From contig CANLVP010000001.1 in assembly GCA_947494675.1 (NCBI GenBank), positions 1,624,001-1,688,000 of the forward strand: a stretch of 64,000 nt of DNA, written 5' to 3'. Position numbers and translations under genes: made by a program. Under the pieces are notes generated by a model. The model worked only from the letters and a program-made list of their open reading frames with translations, did no database searches and was not told the DNA's origin. Of the stretch, positions 52,974-60,427 are shown in pieces; within the stretch, counting starts at the first letter, position 1, and every line of letters begins with the position of its first letter. The stretch is from an uncultured Paracoccaceae bacterium. Its GTDB lineage: Bacteria; Pseudomonadota; Alphaproteobacteria; Rhodobacterales; Rhodobacteraceae.

Positions 52974-53978
52974 ATGGCAATCGCAGACGTGACCGTGCGC
53001 GGGGCAGGCATCTTTGGCCTGTCGGTGGCCTATGCCTGTGCGCGGCGCGGGGCGCGGGTGCAGGTGATTGATCCGGGCGGTGTGGCGGCAGGCGCCTCCG
53101 GCGGGATCGTGGGGGCTTTGGCACCGCATGTGCCCGAACAATGGAACCCCAAGAAGGCGTTTCAATTCGACAGTTTGCAAATGGCCGAAGGGTTCTGGGC
53201 AGAGGTTGGAGATCGCACGGGCCTGCCGACGGGCTATGCCCGAACGGGTCGTTTGCAGCCTTTGGCCGATGACGCGGCGGTGGCGCTGGCGGAGCGACGG
53301 GCAGGCACGGCGGTGACGCATTGGGGCGAGTTCGCGACGTGGTCGGTGGTAGATGCCATGGGTGCTGGGTGGGAACCGCCAAGCGCCAGTGGCAAGCTGG
53401 TTCGCGATACGCTTTCGGCTCTGATCCATCCCCGGCAGGCGACGGCAGCTTTGGCAGCGGCGGTTGAGGCCCTTGGCGGGCGCATTGTGACCGATGGTGC
53501 AGACGCGGGTGCTGTGGTCTGGGCCACCGGCTGGCAGGGGCTGGAGGGGTTGGGTAATGGCGTCAAAGGGCAGGCGGCGCTGCTCGACTTTGATGCCGCA
53601 GGATCGCCGCAGCTATTTGCCGATACGCTGCATATCATTCCGCACAATGACGGCACGGTGGCAATTGGGTCGACGTCAGCGCGTGATTTTGACGATCCCA
53701 CAGCCACGGATGGCGCGCTTGACGACGTGATTGCGCGGGCCAAGGCGGCAATGCCTGTGTTGACGGATGCGCCGGTGATTGCGCGCTGGGCCGGGGTGCG
53801 CCCACGGGCCAAAAGCCGCGCGCCGCTGCTGGGCGCGCATCCGTTAAAGCCGGGCGCGTTTATCGCCAATGGCGGTTTCAAGATCGGCTTTGGCATGGCC
53901 CCCAAAGTGGGTGAGGTCATGGCCGATCTGGTGCTGGAGGGGCGCGATGCGGTCCCCGAGGGGTTCCGCGCGCCTTAG
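52974..53978 (+). CDS. FAD-dependent oxidoreductase, MnmC C-domain-like
   Basis: A 334-residue DAO-family flavoprotein. The dinucleotide site is VRGAGIFGLSVAYACARRGA with the following VIDPGG; the C-terminal IARWAGVRPRAKSRAPLLG and ANGGFKIGFGMAP are typical. Its divergent neighbour is mnmD, so it is probably the stand-alone form of the MnmC oxidoreductase half that converts cmnm5U to nm5U, although generic amino-acid oxidases look similar. ATG at 52974 with AAGGA about 9 nt upstream; 52965 is an alternative. Confidence 0.82.
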   Translation: MAIADVTVRGAGIFGLSVAYACARRGARVQVIDPGGVAAGASGGIVGALAPHVPEQWNPKKAFQFDSLQMAEGFWAEVGDRTGLPTGYARTGRLQPLADDAAVALAERRAGTAVTHWGEFATWSVVDAMGAGWEPPSASGKLVRDTLSALIHPRQATAALAAAVEALGGRIVTDGADAGAVVWATGWQGLEGLGNGVKGQAALLDFDAAGSPQLFADTLHIIPHNDGTVAIGSTSARDFDDPTATDGALDDVIARAKAAMPVLTDAPVIARWAGVRPRAKSRAPLLGAHPLKPGAFIANGGFKIGFGMAPKVGEVMADLVLEGRDAVPEGFRAP

Positions 53979-54766
53979 GCCGCGCTGGCCTGCATGCACA
54001 GCCGACCGTCAGGGCCACGGACCCAGAGGCTGCCATCGTCTTTCCAGCACAATGTCGCGGTTTCTTCCACCGTCAGAGGCGATGTGGCGCGGTACGTGAA
54101 GGCGTTCAGTGTGCCAAGCTGACGTGCTGCTAACCCCATCAAAAGATGCGCTAAAAGTGGGCCATGCACGATCAGACCGCCATAGCCTTCGGTCCCTGTC
54201 GCATAGGGCTGATCGTAGTGAATCCGGTGGCCGTTAAAAGTAAGTGAAGAATAGCGGAACAAAAGTGTGGGATCGAAGTTTACGTCCTGTGAGTGGGTTT
54301 CACCGGTGGGGGCATCGGGTGGTGTGAGCGGAGTTTCTCCGGCTTCGGGGCGATAGACCAGTTCTTGATATTCTGTCAGGGCAAGGGTCTGTCGCTGCCG
54401 GATGTCATGCCGCAGCCGCACAAAGGCCAAGGGGCCGGAACGACCGGTCTTGCGGGTCAGATTTTCGACGCGGGTGATCTTTTCGGCGCGAATCCCGGCC
54501 AGAAGCGGCCGATGAAACGTAAGCTTCCCCGCCGCCCACATCCGCCGCGTGGTGCCCATATCGGGGATCAGATCACCGGTTGCAGGGTGGCCATCGCGGC
54601 CAAGGCCCTGTGGCGGCTGCGGGTCCCAAAAATAGATGTGGTGGGCGAAAGGCGGCAAGGGATCGCCGCTGGTGATGCTGGGTGCCTCGCCCAATGTGGC
54701 TTGCAAAGCACGGGCGCGGGCGGGGTCCATCACATCGACATGGGTTTGAAACGGATCACTGGTCAT
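53975..54766 (-). CDS. MaoC/HTD2-type hydratase-dehydratase family protein
   Basis: A 263-residue double-hotdog protein of the FAS1-like/HTD2 group. The N-terminal half has GRDGHPATGDLIPDMGTTRR and MWAAGKLTFHRPLLAG; the C-terminal half has the hydratase motif NGHRIHYDQPYATGTEGYGG and LIVHGPLLAHLLMG. Relatives hydrate C4/C5 enoyl-CoA thioesters such as mesaconyl-C4-CoA or 3-methylfumaryl-CoA; the specific substrate here is not readable. It is convergent with the FAD gene (4-nt overlap). Confidence 0.85.
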   Translation of the reverse strand: MTSDPFQTHVDVMDPARARALQATLGEAPSITSGDPLPPFAHHIYFWDPQPPQGLGRDGHPATGDLIPDMGTTRRMWAAGKLTFHRPLLAGIRAEKITRVENLTRKTGRSGPLAFVRLRHDIRQRQTLALTEYQELVYRPEAGETPLTPPDAPTGETHSQDVNFDPTLLFRYSSLTFNGHRIHYDQPYATGTEGYGGLIVHGPLLAHLLMGLAARQLGTLNAFTYRATSPLTVEETATLCWKDDGSLWVRGPDGRLCMQASAA

Positions 54767-54801
54767 GTCTATGTGGTCGCAGGAAATTGGCGAGGGTGCA
54801 A

Positions 54802-55188
54802 ATGGTGAAGATTGACGGGCTGGACCATCTGGTTCTCACGGTGGCGGACATCGGCGTAACGGTGGCATTCTACCGCGACGTGCTGGGCATGACGGTCGAG
54901 GAGTTTCAGCCCGCAGATGGCAGCACGCGGATTGCGCTGAAATTCGGCACGCAAAAAATCAACTTGCATCAGGTAGGCGCCGAGTTTGAGCCCAACGCGG
55001 ACCAAGCCACGCCGGGGAGTGCCGATCTTTGCTTTCTCACTCAAGGCACAATGGTCGCGTGGTTTGCCCATCTGGGCGACCGCGTGATTGAGGGACCGGT
55101 CAAACGCACCGGTGCGCAGGGGCCGATCACCTCGCTCTATTTGCGCGATCCGGATGGCAACCTGATTGAGATTGCGCGCCCGGATTAG
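54802..55188 (+). CDS. VOC-family (glyoxalase-like) protein
   Basis: A 128-residue vicinal-oxygen-chelate fold protein. IDGLDHLVLTVADIGVTVAF, FYRDVLGMTVEEF and YLRDPDGNLIEIARPD (last beta strand with metal-binding Glu) are the classical pattern; His in the first strand and Glu in the last suggest a metal site. The start at 54802 follows GAGGG. Could be a dioxygenase, lactoylglutathione-lyase-like or resistance protein; no context decides. Confidence 0.9.
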   Translation: MVKIDGLDHLVLTVADIGVTVAFYRDVLGMTVEEFQPADGSTRIALKFGTQKINLHQVGAEFEPNADQATPGSADLCFLTQGTMVAWFAHLGDRVIEGPVKRTGAQGPITSLYLRDPDGNLIEIARPD

Positions 55189-55196
55189 CCGCGTTT

Positions 55197-55727
55197 TCAG
55201 AGCATGCTGCGCAACTTTTCCATTTGCGCAGTCAGGCCCTTGAGGTTTTGTGCGTTGATCAGCAGGCCATCATCATCAAATTGTGCAGCACTCTGCGCCA
55301 CGAGCACCTCTGGCTGGTGGATGATCCGGGGGCTGAAGGTGAACATGGCATGGCGCAGCGAAAACTGCGTCCGCTCGCCGCCGGCTCGGCCCGCGGTGGC
55401 GGACATGATCGCCAATGGCTTGTTCTCCCATGGCTTGCCCGCCGTGCGGCTGACCCAATCCAGAGCGTTCTTGAGGACACCGGGGATGGCCTTGTTGTAT
55501 TCCGGCGTTGCGATGATCACCGCGTCTGCGGCCGCAACCTGATCGGCCAGCTTTTGCACGGGCGCGGGGATGCCTGATGCGGCTTCCAGATCGCCATCAT
55601 AAAGCGGCAAGCGCAGATCGCCCTCAACAAAGGTGTCGGCGGCAAAGAGCCGGGCGGCGTTGCGCATCAGTTTGGTGTTGGTGCTGTCGGCGCGCAGGCT
55701 GCCGGAAATTCCAAGAAGAGTGGTCAT
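55197..55727 (-). CDS. NAD(P)H-dependent FMN reductase
   Basis: A 176-residue flavodoxin-like oxidoreductase. LLGISGSLRADSTNTKLMRN (FMN phosphate site), IIATPEYNKAIPGVLKNALD and IMSATAGRAGGERTQFSLRH are diagnostic of the family that includes chromate and azo reductases. Cytoplasmic. It lies 9 nt from the convergent VOC gene and is divergent from the TPP enzyme gene. Confidence 0.93.
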   Translation of the reverse strand: MTTLLGISGSLRADSTNTKLMRNAARLFAADTFVEGDLRLPLYDGDLEAASGIPAPVQKLADQVAAADAVIIATPEYNKAIPGVLKNALDWVSRTAGKPWENKPLAIMSATAGRAGGERTQFSLRHAMFTFSPRIIHQPEVLVAQSAAQFDDDGLLINAQNLKGLTAQMEKLRSML

Positions 55728-55837
55728 AAGAGTGTCCTTTCAGGTTGCGCCATAGGTAAGCCACTGCGCCGGAATGCCAAGTGGGTTGTCTCTGCGGTGA
55801 TGCTCACCCAATGTGCGGGAAAGGGCGAGAGGATGCG

Positions 55838-57496
55838 ATGATGCGACATGGTGGCAAGATCCTGAGCGATCAGTTGCAAAAGCTGGGTGTGCGGCGGGTG
55901 TTTTCGGTACCGGGCGAAAGCTTTCTGGCCGCGCTTGATGGGCTGCATGACAGTGGCATTCAGAATGTGGTGTGCCGTCATGAGGGCGGGGCCGCGATCA
56001 TGGCCGAGGCGCATGGCAAGATGACCGGGCAGCCGGGGGTGTGTTTTGTCACGCGCGGGCCGGGGGCCTGCAATGCCAGCGCGGGCATCCATATCGCGAT
56101 GCAGGACAGCACGCCGATGGTGCTGTTTGTGGGGCAAATCGACAATCGTCAGACGGATCGCGAGACGTTCCAGGAGGTTGATTACCGCGCGATGTTTGGC
56201 GGCTTGGCCAAATGGGTCGCGCAGGTGGATACGACGGCGCGGCTACCGGAGTATATCGCGCGGGCCTGGCGTGTGGCGCTGAGCGGGCGACCGGGGCCGG
56301 TGGTGCTGGCGCTGCCTGAGAACATGCTGAGCGCGTCTGCGGATGTGCCGGACTTTACGGGAGAGGTCGGGTCGGTCGTGCAGGCAGATCATCAGGCGCT
56401 GTCGGCGATTTTGAAGCGTTTCGGCGAAGCTGAGCGCCCGATGGTTGTTGTTGGCGGGTCGTGCTGGTCTGCGCGGGCGAAGGACGCGCTGGAACGATTT
56501 GCCGCGCGCACCGGCGCGCCGATTGTGGCGGGATTCCGGCGGCAGGACTACATGGACAATCGCCATCTCAACTATTGCGGCGACCTGAATGTCGGGATCA
56601 ATCCGCGCCTTGCCACAAGGATGCGTGACGCGGATTGCCTGCTGCTTTTGGGCACGCGGTTGGGCGATATTGAGACCCAAGGTTATACGATGATTGACCC
56701 CGCAGGTCCGGGGAAGACCATCCTGCATATCCACCCTGACGCGGATGAGATCGGGCGGGTTTATGGCGCGGCAGCAAGCGCGGTCGGGCGTGCGGATTTG
56801 GCGATTGAGATGCTCGACGCCTTGGCCGAAGCGCAGCAGGTCAAGCGCAATTGGGGCGCGTGGCGCAGTGCCGCGCGGGCCGATTATGAGGCATGGATCA
56901 CCCCGCAAGACAGCCCCGGCGCGGTCAAGCAAGAACAGGTGATTGCGTGGCTGTCTGCGCATTTGGCCGAAGATGCGATCTTGACCAACGGGGCGGGGAA
57001 TTATGCCGCGTGGTTGCACCGGTATTTCGTCTACAAGCGCCATGGCACGCAGCTTGCGCCGACCTCTGGCAGCATGGGCTATGGCTTTCCCGCTGCTGTC
57101 GCGGCGAGTCTTGAGCATCCGGATCGGGATGTCGTGTGTCTGGCGGGCGACGGCTGTTTTCAGATGACCCTGAATGAGATGTCGACAGCGGTGCAATTCG
57201 GGGCCAAGCCGATTGTGATCGTGATGAACAACGGGCGCTATGGCACCATCCGAATGCATCAGGAAAAGACCTATCCGGGGCGGGTGTCAGGGACGGATTG
57301 CGTCTCGCCGGACTATGCCGCACTCGCGCGGGCTTACGGCGGGCATGGGGAGACGGTGACAGACGGCGCGCAGTTTGCCGATGCCTTTGCGCGGGCAAGA
57401 TCCAGCGGGACGGTTGCCGTGATTGAATGCGTGTTGGATGCGGACGTGATGAGCACAGGCCAATCGTTAAGCGCATTGGCCGCTCTGCAGAAATGA
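55838..57496 (+). CDS. thiamine-pyrophosphate-dependent enzyme (IlvB-like)
   Basis: A 552-residue TPP enzyme with the three-domain layout of acetolactate synthase and benzoylformate decarboxylase. The catalytic Glu is in VVCRHEGGAAIMAEAHG (near residue 50), the FAD/core domain has NLNVGINPRLATRMRDADCL, and the TPP motif is CLAGDGCFQMTLNEM ending in IVMNNGRYG. No small regulatory subunit is adjacent, and the sequence diverges from true IlvB, so it may be a 2-oxo acid decarboxylase or similar. GAGAGG precedes the ATG at 55838. Confidence 0.88.
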   Translation: MMRHGGKILSDQLQKLGVRRVFSVPGESFLAALDGLHDSGIQNVVCRHEGGAAIMAEAHGKMTGQPGVCFVTRGPGACNASAGIHIAMQDSTPMVLFVGQIDNRQTDRETFQEVDYRAMFGGLAKWVAQVDTTARLPEYIARAWRVALSGRPGPVVLALPENMLSASADVPDFTGEVGSVVQADHQALSAILKRFGEAERPMVVVGGSCWSARAKDALERFAARTGAPIVAGFRRQDYMDNRHLNYCGDLNVGINPRLATRMRDADCLLLLGTRLGDIETQGYTMIDPAGPGKTILHIHPDADEIGRVYGAAASAVGRADLAIEMLDALAEAQQVKRNWGAWRSAARADYEAWITPQDSPGAVKQEQVIAWLSAHLAEDAILTNGAGNYAAWLHRYFVYKRHGTQLAPTSGSMGYGFPAAVAASLEHPDRDVVCLAGDGCFQMTLNEMSTAVQFGAKPIVIVMNNGRYGTIRMHQEKTYPGRVSGTDCVSPDYAALARAYGGHGETVTDGAQFADAFARARSSGTVAVIECVLDADVMSTGQSLSALAALQK

Positions 57497-57550
57497 GCGC
57501 GTGCCGCGCACGTGATGTTTGCCGCCGCCATCCGGCGACGGGTCGCGATG

Positions 57551-57603
57551 ATGCGGTGCATCATCGGATGCCTCCGGCGGGGATATTTATGGACCAAAGA
57601 AAG
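57551..57603. repeat. Rhodobacterales-type intergenic repeat, copy 2
   Basis: GATGCCTCCGGCGGGGATAT is followed by TTATGGACCAAAGAAAG and then directly by the bluB stop codon. It is the closest relative of copy 1 near 17905, with the same order of a GCCTCCGGCGG block, a GATATTT block and a CCAAAGAAAG block. It fills most of the gap between the convergent TPP-enzyme and bluB genes. Confidence 0.7.
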
Positions 57604-58227
57604 CTAGCGTTTCTGCCAGAGCGTCGGCGTATTTTCCTGCCAGTCGGTGCGGTGCAAGAGCGGGGTGTCGTCCTGGGTTTCGGCATGACCGAGGCAAAGG
57701 TAGGCGGTGAGGGTCCAGTTTGCCGGGGCATTTAGCGTGGCGTGGAGCGTCGTGGGGTTGAGGATTGAAACCCAGCCCATGCCGATGTTTTCAGCGCGTG
57801 CGGCCAGCCAGAGCGTGTGGATGGCAGCGACGGTCGAATAGCTGAGCATTTCGGGCATCGTTTGGCGGCCAAGTCCGTGGCCTGCGGCGGGGTCCGTTTC
57901 GGTGAAGACGGCCAGATGGATTGGCGCGTCGTGCAGGCCTGCCAGTTTGAGCTTTTGGTAGGCAGCGCGTTTTTTGTCGCTGTAGGACTTCGCGGCTTCG
58001 GCATTTGCCGCCTCAAAATTGGCGATGACGGCGTGTCGCAGGTCAGGGGTTTCGATCCGCAGCACGCGCCAGGGTCGGGCGTTGCCGACGGAGGGTGCGA
58101 GGTCCATCGCGGCTTGCAGGCGGGTCAGGATCGCAGGGTCGACGGGATCGGTGCGAAAGTGGCGCACGTCGCGGCGCCATTGCAGGATATCGCGCAGGGC
58201 GTCGCGGTGATCCTGCGTGAGCTTCAC
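57604..58227 (-). CDS. bluB: 5,6-dimethylbenzimidazole synthase BluB
   Basis: Converts FMNH2 with oxygen to 5,6-dimethylbenzimidazole, the lower ligand of cobalamin. 207 residues of the nitroreductase-like fold. LQWRRDVRHFRTDPVDPAIL, LAPSVGNARPWRVLRI and RQTMPEMLSYSTVAAIHTLW are diagnostic. It is the last gene of a cobalamin-linked run on the minus strand and overlaps the preceding Lin0512 gene (ATGA). Confidence 0.95.
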   Translation of the reverse strand: MKLTQDHRDALRDILQWRRDVRHFRTDPVDPAILTRLQAAMDLAPSVGNARPWRVLRIETPDLRHAVIANFEAANAEAAKSYSDKKRAAYQKLKLAGLHDAPIHLAVFTETDPAAGHGLGRQTMPEMLSYSTVAAIHTLWLAARAENIGMGWVSILNPTTLHATLNAPANWTLTAYLCLGHAETQDDTPLLHRTDWQENTPTLWQKR

Positions 58228-58586
58228 GCCGGGGCGACCGTGGCGGCTTGATTGGGCAAAAACGCCTCAATCGCGGCGGTGGCGATCACGATGGTATTGC
58301 CGGTTTGCGGATGGGTGGAATTCAGACCACCGGGGACGGCTGTGACGGTCGCGTTGCCGCGCGGCAGCAGGGTGGCGAGGGCGTCGGTGTTGAGTTGGCT
58401 TGGGTCTTGCACACCGATTGTCACAGCCACGCGCATTTTGGCGTGCGGGATGTCCAAAACCTCGAACATTGGCAGGGAGGAATGGTGCATCGCGTCTTCA
58501 ATCGCGCGGGCGGCGGCCTTTTGATAGTCCATCCCGTGCAGGTCGTTACCCATGCCCATTTCGATGATAAAGCGTTGGTCTGTCAT
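58224..58586 (-). CDS. Lin0512 family protein, second copy
   Basis: A 120-residue protein of the Lin0512 family, conserved without known function. FIIEMGMGNDLHGMDYQKAA and RAIEDAMHHSSLPMFEVLD align with its upstream neighbour (start 58927), the first copy. The ATG overlaps the first copy's stop codon (ATGA) and its own stop codon overlaps bluB (ATGA), placing it in the cobalamin run. Confidence 0.88.
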   Translation of the reverse strand: MTDQRFIIEMGMGNDLHGMDYQKAAARAIEDAMHHSSLPMFEVLDIPHAKMRVAVTIGVQDPSQLNTDALATLLPRGNATVTAVPGGLNSTHPQTGNTIVIATAAIEAFLPNQAATVAPA

Positions 58587-58927
58587 GGTTTTTCCATCTC
58601 GAATGAAACATGGATCGCGACATTTGCGATCACCGTCGGCTTGCCGTCCGGGCGCGGCACGTCTAGCCCGCCTTTGACGACGTGAAATGCGATTTGGCCA
58701 TAGGGAAAGACCGTGGCGAGCGCATCCGTGTCGACCTGATCGGGCTGCTGGACGGCGACTTCCACGTCGATCAGCATATCGGTTTTGGGACGGTCAAACA
58801 GCTCTGCCAGATTGATCGAATTGTGCCACAGCGCGTCCTGCACCGCGCGGGTGGCGGCTTGCGTGTAATCTTGGCGGCGCAGGGATGTGCCCATGCCAAA
58901 TTCGGTCAGAAGGCGGAGCTTGGACAC
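58583..58927 (-). CDS. Lin0512 family protein, first copy
   Basis: A 114-residue Lin0512 family protein (LLTEFGMGTSLRRQDYTQAA, RAVQDALWHNSINLAELFD). Similar to the next gene over its whole length, so the two look like a tandem duplication kept together, perhaps as a heteromer. It overlaps the cobO stop codon by 1 nt (TAATG type). The family is often near cobalamin genes in this order; function unknown. Confidence 0.88.
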   Translation of the reverse strand: MSKLRLLTEFGMGTSLRRQDYTQAATRAVQDALWHNSINLAELFDRPKTDMLIDVEVAVQQPDQVDTDALATVFPYGQIAFHVVKGGLDVPRPDGKPTVIANVAIHVSFEMEKP

Positions 58928-59535
58928 TAGAACTCAACCCCGATCTGCGCCTTGATGCCAGAGCGGAAGGGGTGCTTGACCAATTCCATTTCGGTGACCA
59001 GATCAGCGATTTCGATCAGGTCGTCATGGGCGTTGCGGCCCGTCAGCACCACATGGGTCATGTCGGGTTTTTGGGTGGCGAGGAATTCCACGACCTCGGC
59101 GATATCGACGTAGTCATAGCGGATGGCGATGTTGATCTCGTCCAGCAGGACCATGTGGTTGGTTTCGTCGAGTATAAGCTCTTTGGCTTTGGCCCAAGCG
59201 GCCTGCGCCATTTCGGTGTCGCGGGTCTTGTCCTGGGTTTCCCAGGTAAAGCCTTCGCCCATGGTGTGAAAGGCGCAGGTGTCGGCGAATTTGCCGAGGA
59301 TCAGGTCACGTTCGCCGGTGGACATGCCGCCCTTGATGAACTGCACCACGGCGCATTTCATATCGTGCGCGATGCAACGGAAGATCATGCCAAAGGCGGC
59401 AGAGCTCTTGCCCTTGCCCTTGCCGGTATGGACGATGATCAGGCCCTTTTTGTCGGTCTTGGTGGCCATGATCTTATCACGGGCGGCCTTTTTCTTGGCC
59501 ATTTTGGTGGCGTGGCGGTCGGTGTCTTCGGTCAT
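58927..59535 (-). CDS. cobO: cob(I)yrinic acid a,c-diamide adenosyltransferase
   Basis: Transfers the adenosyl group of ATP to cobalt in corrinoid intermediates. 202 residues. P-loop-like HTGKGKGKSSAAFGMIFRC (near residues 36-54), FIKGGMSTGERDLI, MVLLDEINIAIRYDYVDI and VLTGRNAHDDLIEIAD are the BtuR/CobO signatures. A lysine-rich N-terminus is present. GGGGGAT precedes ATG. First gene of the run cobO, Lin0512, Lin0512, bluB. Confidence 0.96.
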   Translation of the reverse strand: MTEDTDRHATKMAKKKAARDKIMATKTDKKGLIIVHTGKGKGKSSAAFGMIFRCIAHDMKCAVVQFIKGGMSTGERDLILGKFADTCAFHTMGEGFTWETQDKTRDTEMAQAAWAKAKELILDETNHMVLLDEINIAIRYDYVDIAEVVEFLATQKPDMTHVVLTGRNAHDDLIEIADLVTEMELVKHPFRSGIKAQIGVEF

Positions 59536-59568
59536 GATGTGATCCCCCTATGGAACGGGTGTAGCGGG

Positions 59569-60021
59569 TCAGAGGAGCAGGGTAAATGTGATGCTTGTGG
59601 GGCGATCAAATCCCGGGTGGGCGGTGCGGGCGGTTTCGCGAAATCCCAGCGCGCGGAAGGTGGCATGGTTCTCCGTCAGCTCAATCCGGGTTTCCAATGT
59701 CAGGCTGGGTTTTTGCAAGGCGCGGGCACGGGTTTTGGCCCATGTGATCAGCAGGCGTGCGCGTCCCTGTCCCCGGGCGTCGGCATCCACAGCCAGCTTT
59801 CCCAGATAGAGCGTGTCGTCTTTGGGCGTCAGGATCATGCAGGCATCGGGCAGGGCCCAAAGCTCTGCGTCACGGGCCTGCGTCTTGAGCGCCTCGAGCG
59901 TCAGGCGGTGAACCGACGACGGCGGATCCACGCGCCCCTCCATTCCGGCAAAACAGCGGTGAATCAGGGCGTGCGCTGCCGGCAGAGCCGGATCATCAGG
60001 TGAAAGGCGGCGGGGTGTCAT
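59569..60021 (-). CDS. GNAT-family N-acetyltransferase
   Basis: A 150-residue GCN5-related acetyltransferase. LYLGKLAVDADARGQGRARL (acetyl-CoA binding motif A, near residues 78-97) and ENHATFRALGFRETARTAHP (motif B) fit. The start at 60021 (MTPRRLSPDD) is typical in length. Substrate unknown. It lies 33 nt upstream of cobO on the same strand. Confidence 0.85.
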   Translation of the reverse strand: MTPRRLSPDDPALPAAHALIHRCFAGMEGRVDPPSSVHRLTLEALKTQARDAELWALPDACMILTPKDDTLYLGKLAVDADARGQGRARLLITWAKTRARALQKPSLTLETRIELTENHATFRALGFRETARTAHPGFDRPTSITFTLLL

Positions 60022-60423
60022 TTGGGTGAGGCTATGAGGAGCCTTCTGCAAGGTCCAGTATCGGAGTGTGGCTGCTTGGTCGCAGTTTTTGTGGATTTGC
60101 GGGCGGATGATCACGAAGGCTTAACCGGGCGGTGTCAGTTTCGCTATGACCGAGGCAACAGCGGGAGAAGCAGCCGCTGACGCCAAGAAGAAAAGAAAGA
60201 CAAAAAATGCGTATTTTCGTCCTTTGCATGTTTGCCGCCTATGTTGGAACAGCCGCCCTCGCGACCGGTCTTTAACGGGGCCTGAGGGCTGACTATTCCC
60301 CTGATTGCGTGCCGTTTCACTGTCTAGAAGCTCCTTTGAAACAGGAGTTTGGGACATGATGAAATTTGCAGTGCTGGGACTATTCGTGAGTTATCTGGGT
60401 GTGGCGGCGATGGCCGCGGGCAT
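60022..60423. other. gap between GNAT gene and cobN end, with two tiny plus-strand ORFs
   Basis: About 400 nt without a conventional gene. Two 22-23-codon ORFs (60207-60275 and 60356-60427) lie on the plus strand. A 5-8-bp hairpin at 60328-60350 places the Shine-Dalgarno sequence of the second ORF in one arm. I see no cobalamin-riboswitch motif. Confidence 0.6.
60207..60275 (+). CDS. tiny hydrophobic membrane peptide 1
   Basis: A 22-codon ORF: one basic residue after Met, then a hydrophobic stretch FVLCMFAAYVGTAALATG. It is similar to the next tiny ORF (same length, V-L, F, Y-x-G, A-A, A-x-G positions identical and other positions conservative). An A/G-rich stretch (AAGAAAAGAAAGA) precedes the ATG. 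A single short TM segment is likely. It is too short for family assignment; expression is unproven. Confidence 0.5.
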   Translation: MRIFVLCMFAAYVGTAALATGL

Positions 60424-60427
60424 CTAA
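60356..60427 (+). CDS. tiny hydrophobic membrane peptide 2
   Basis: A 23-codon ORF with KFAVLGLFVSYLGVAAMAAG, paralogous in pattern to peptide 1. AGGAG is 8 nt before the first ATG (good), but in a CTCCT/AGGAG hairpin that could mask it. It ends overlapping the cobN stop codon by 3 nt, tail to tail. Confidence 0.55.
   Translation: MMKFAVLGLFVSYLGVAAMAAGI

Noticed and set aside
57551-57603. Cobalamin riboswitch near the cobalamin genes
   Set aside because: No B12-box-like segment is seen in the gaps, and this stretch is at the 3' end of bluB. It is the intergenic repeat instead.
60146-60289. 47-codon plus-strand frame overlapping tiny ORF 1 in another frame
   Set aside because: No ribosome-binding site and an Arg-rich unstructured end. 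The in-gap peptide similarity supports the other frame instead.
60121-60357. Minus-strand frame opposite the tiny ORFs
   Set aside because: Low-complexity, no start signal, and probably a shadow of the plus-strand ORFs.
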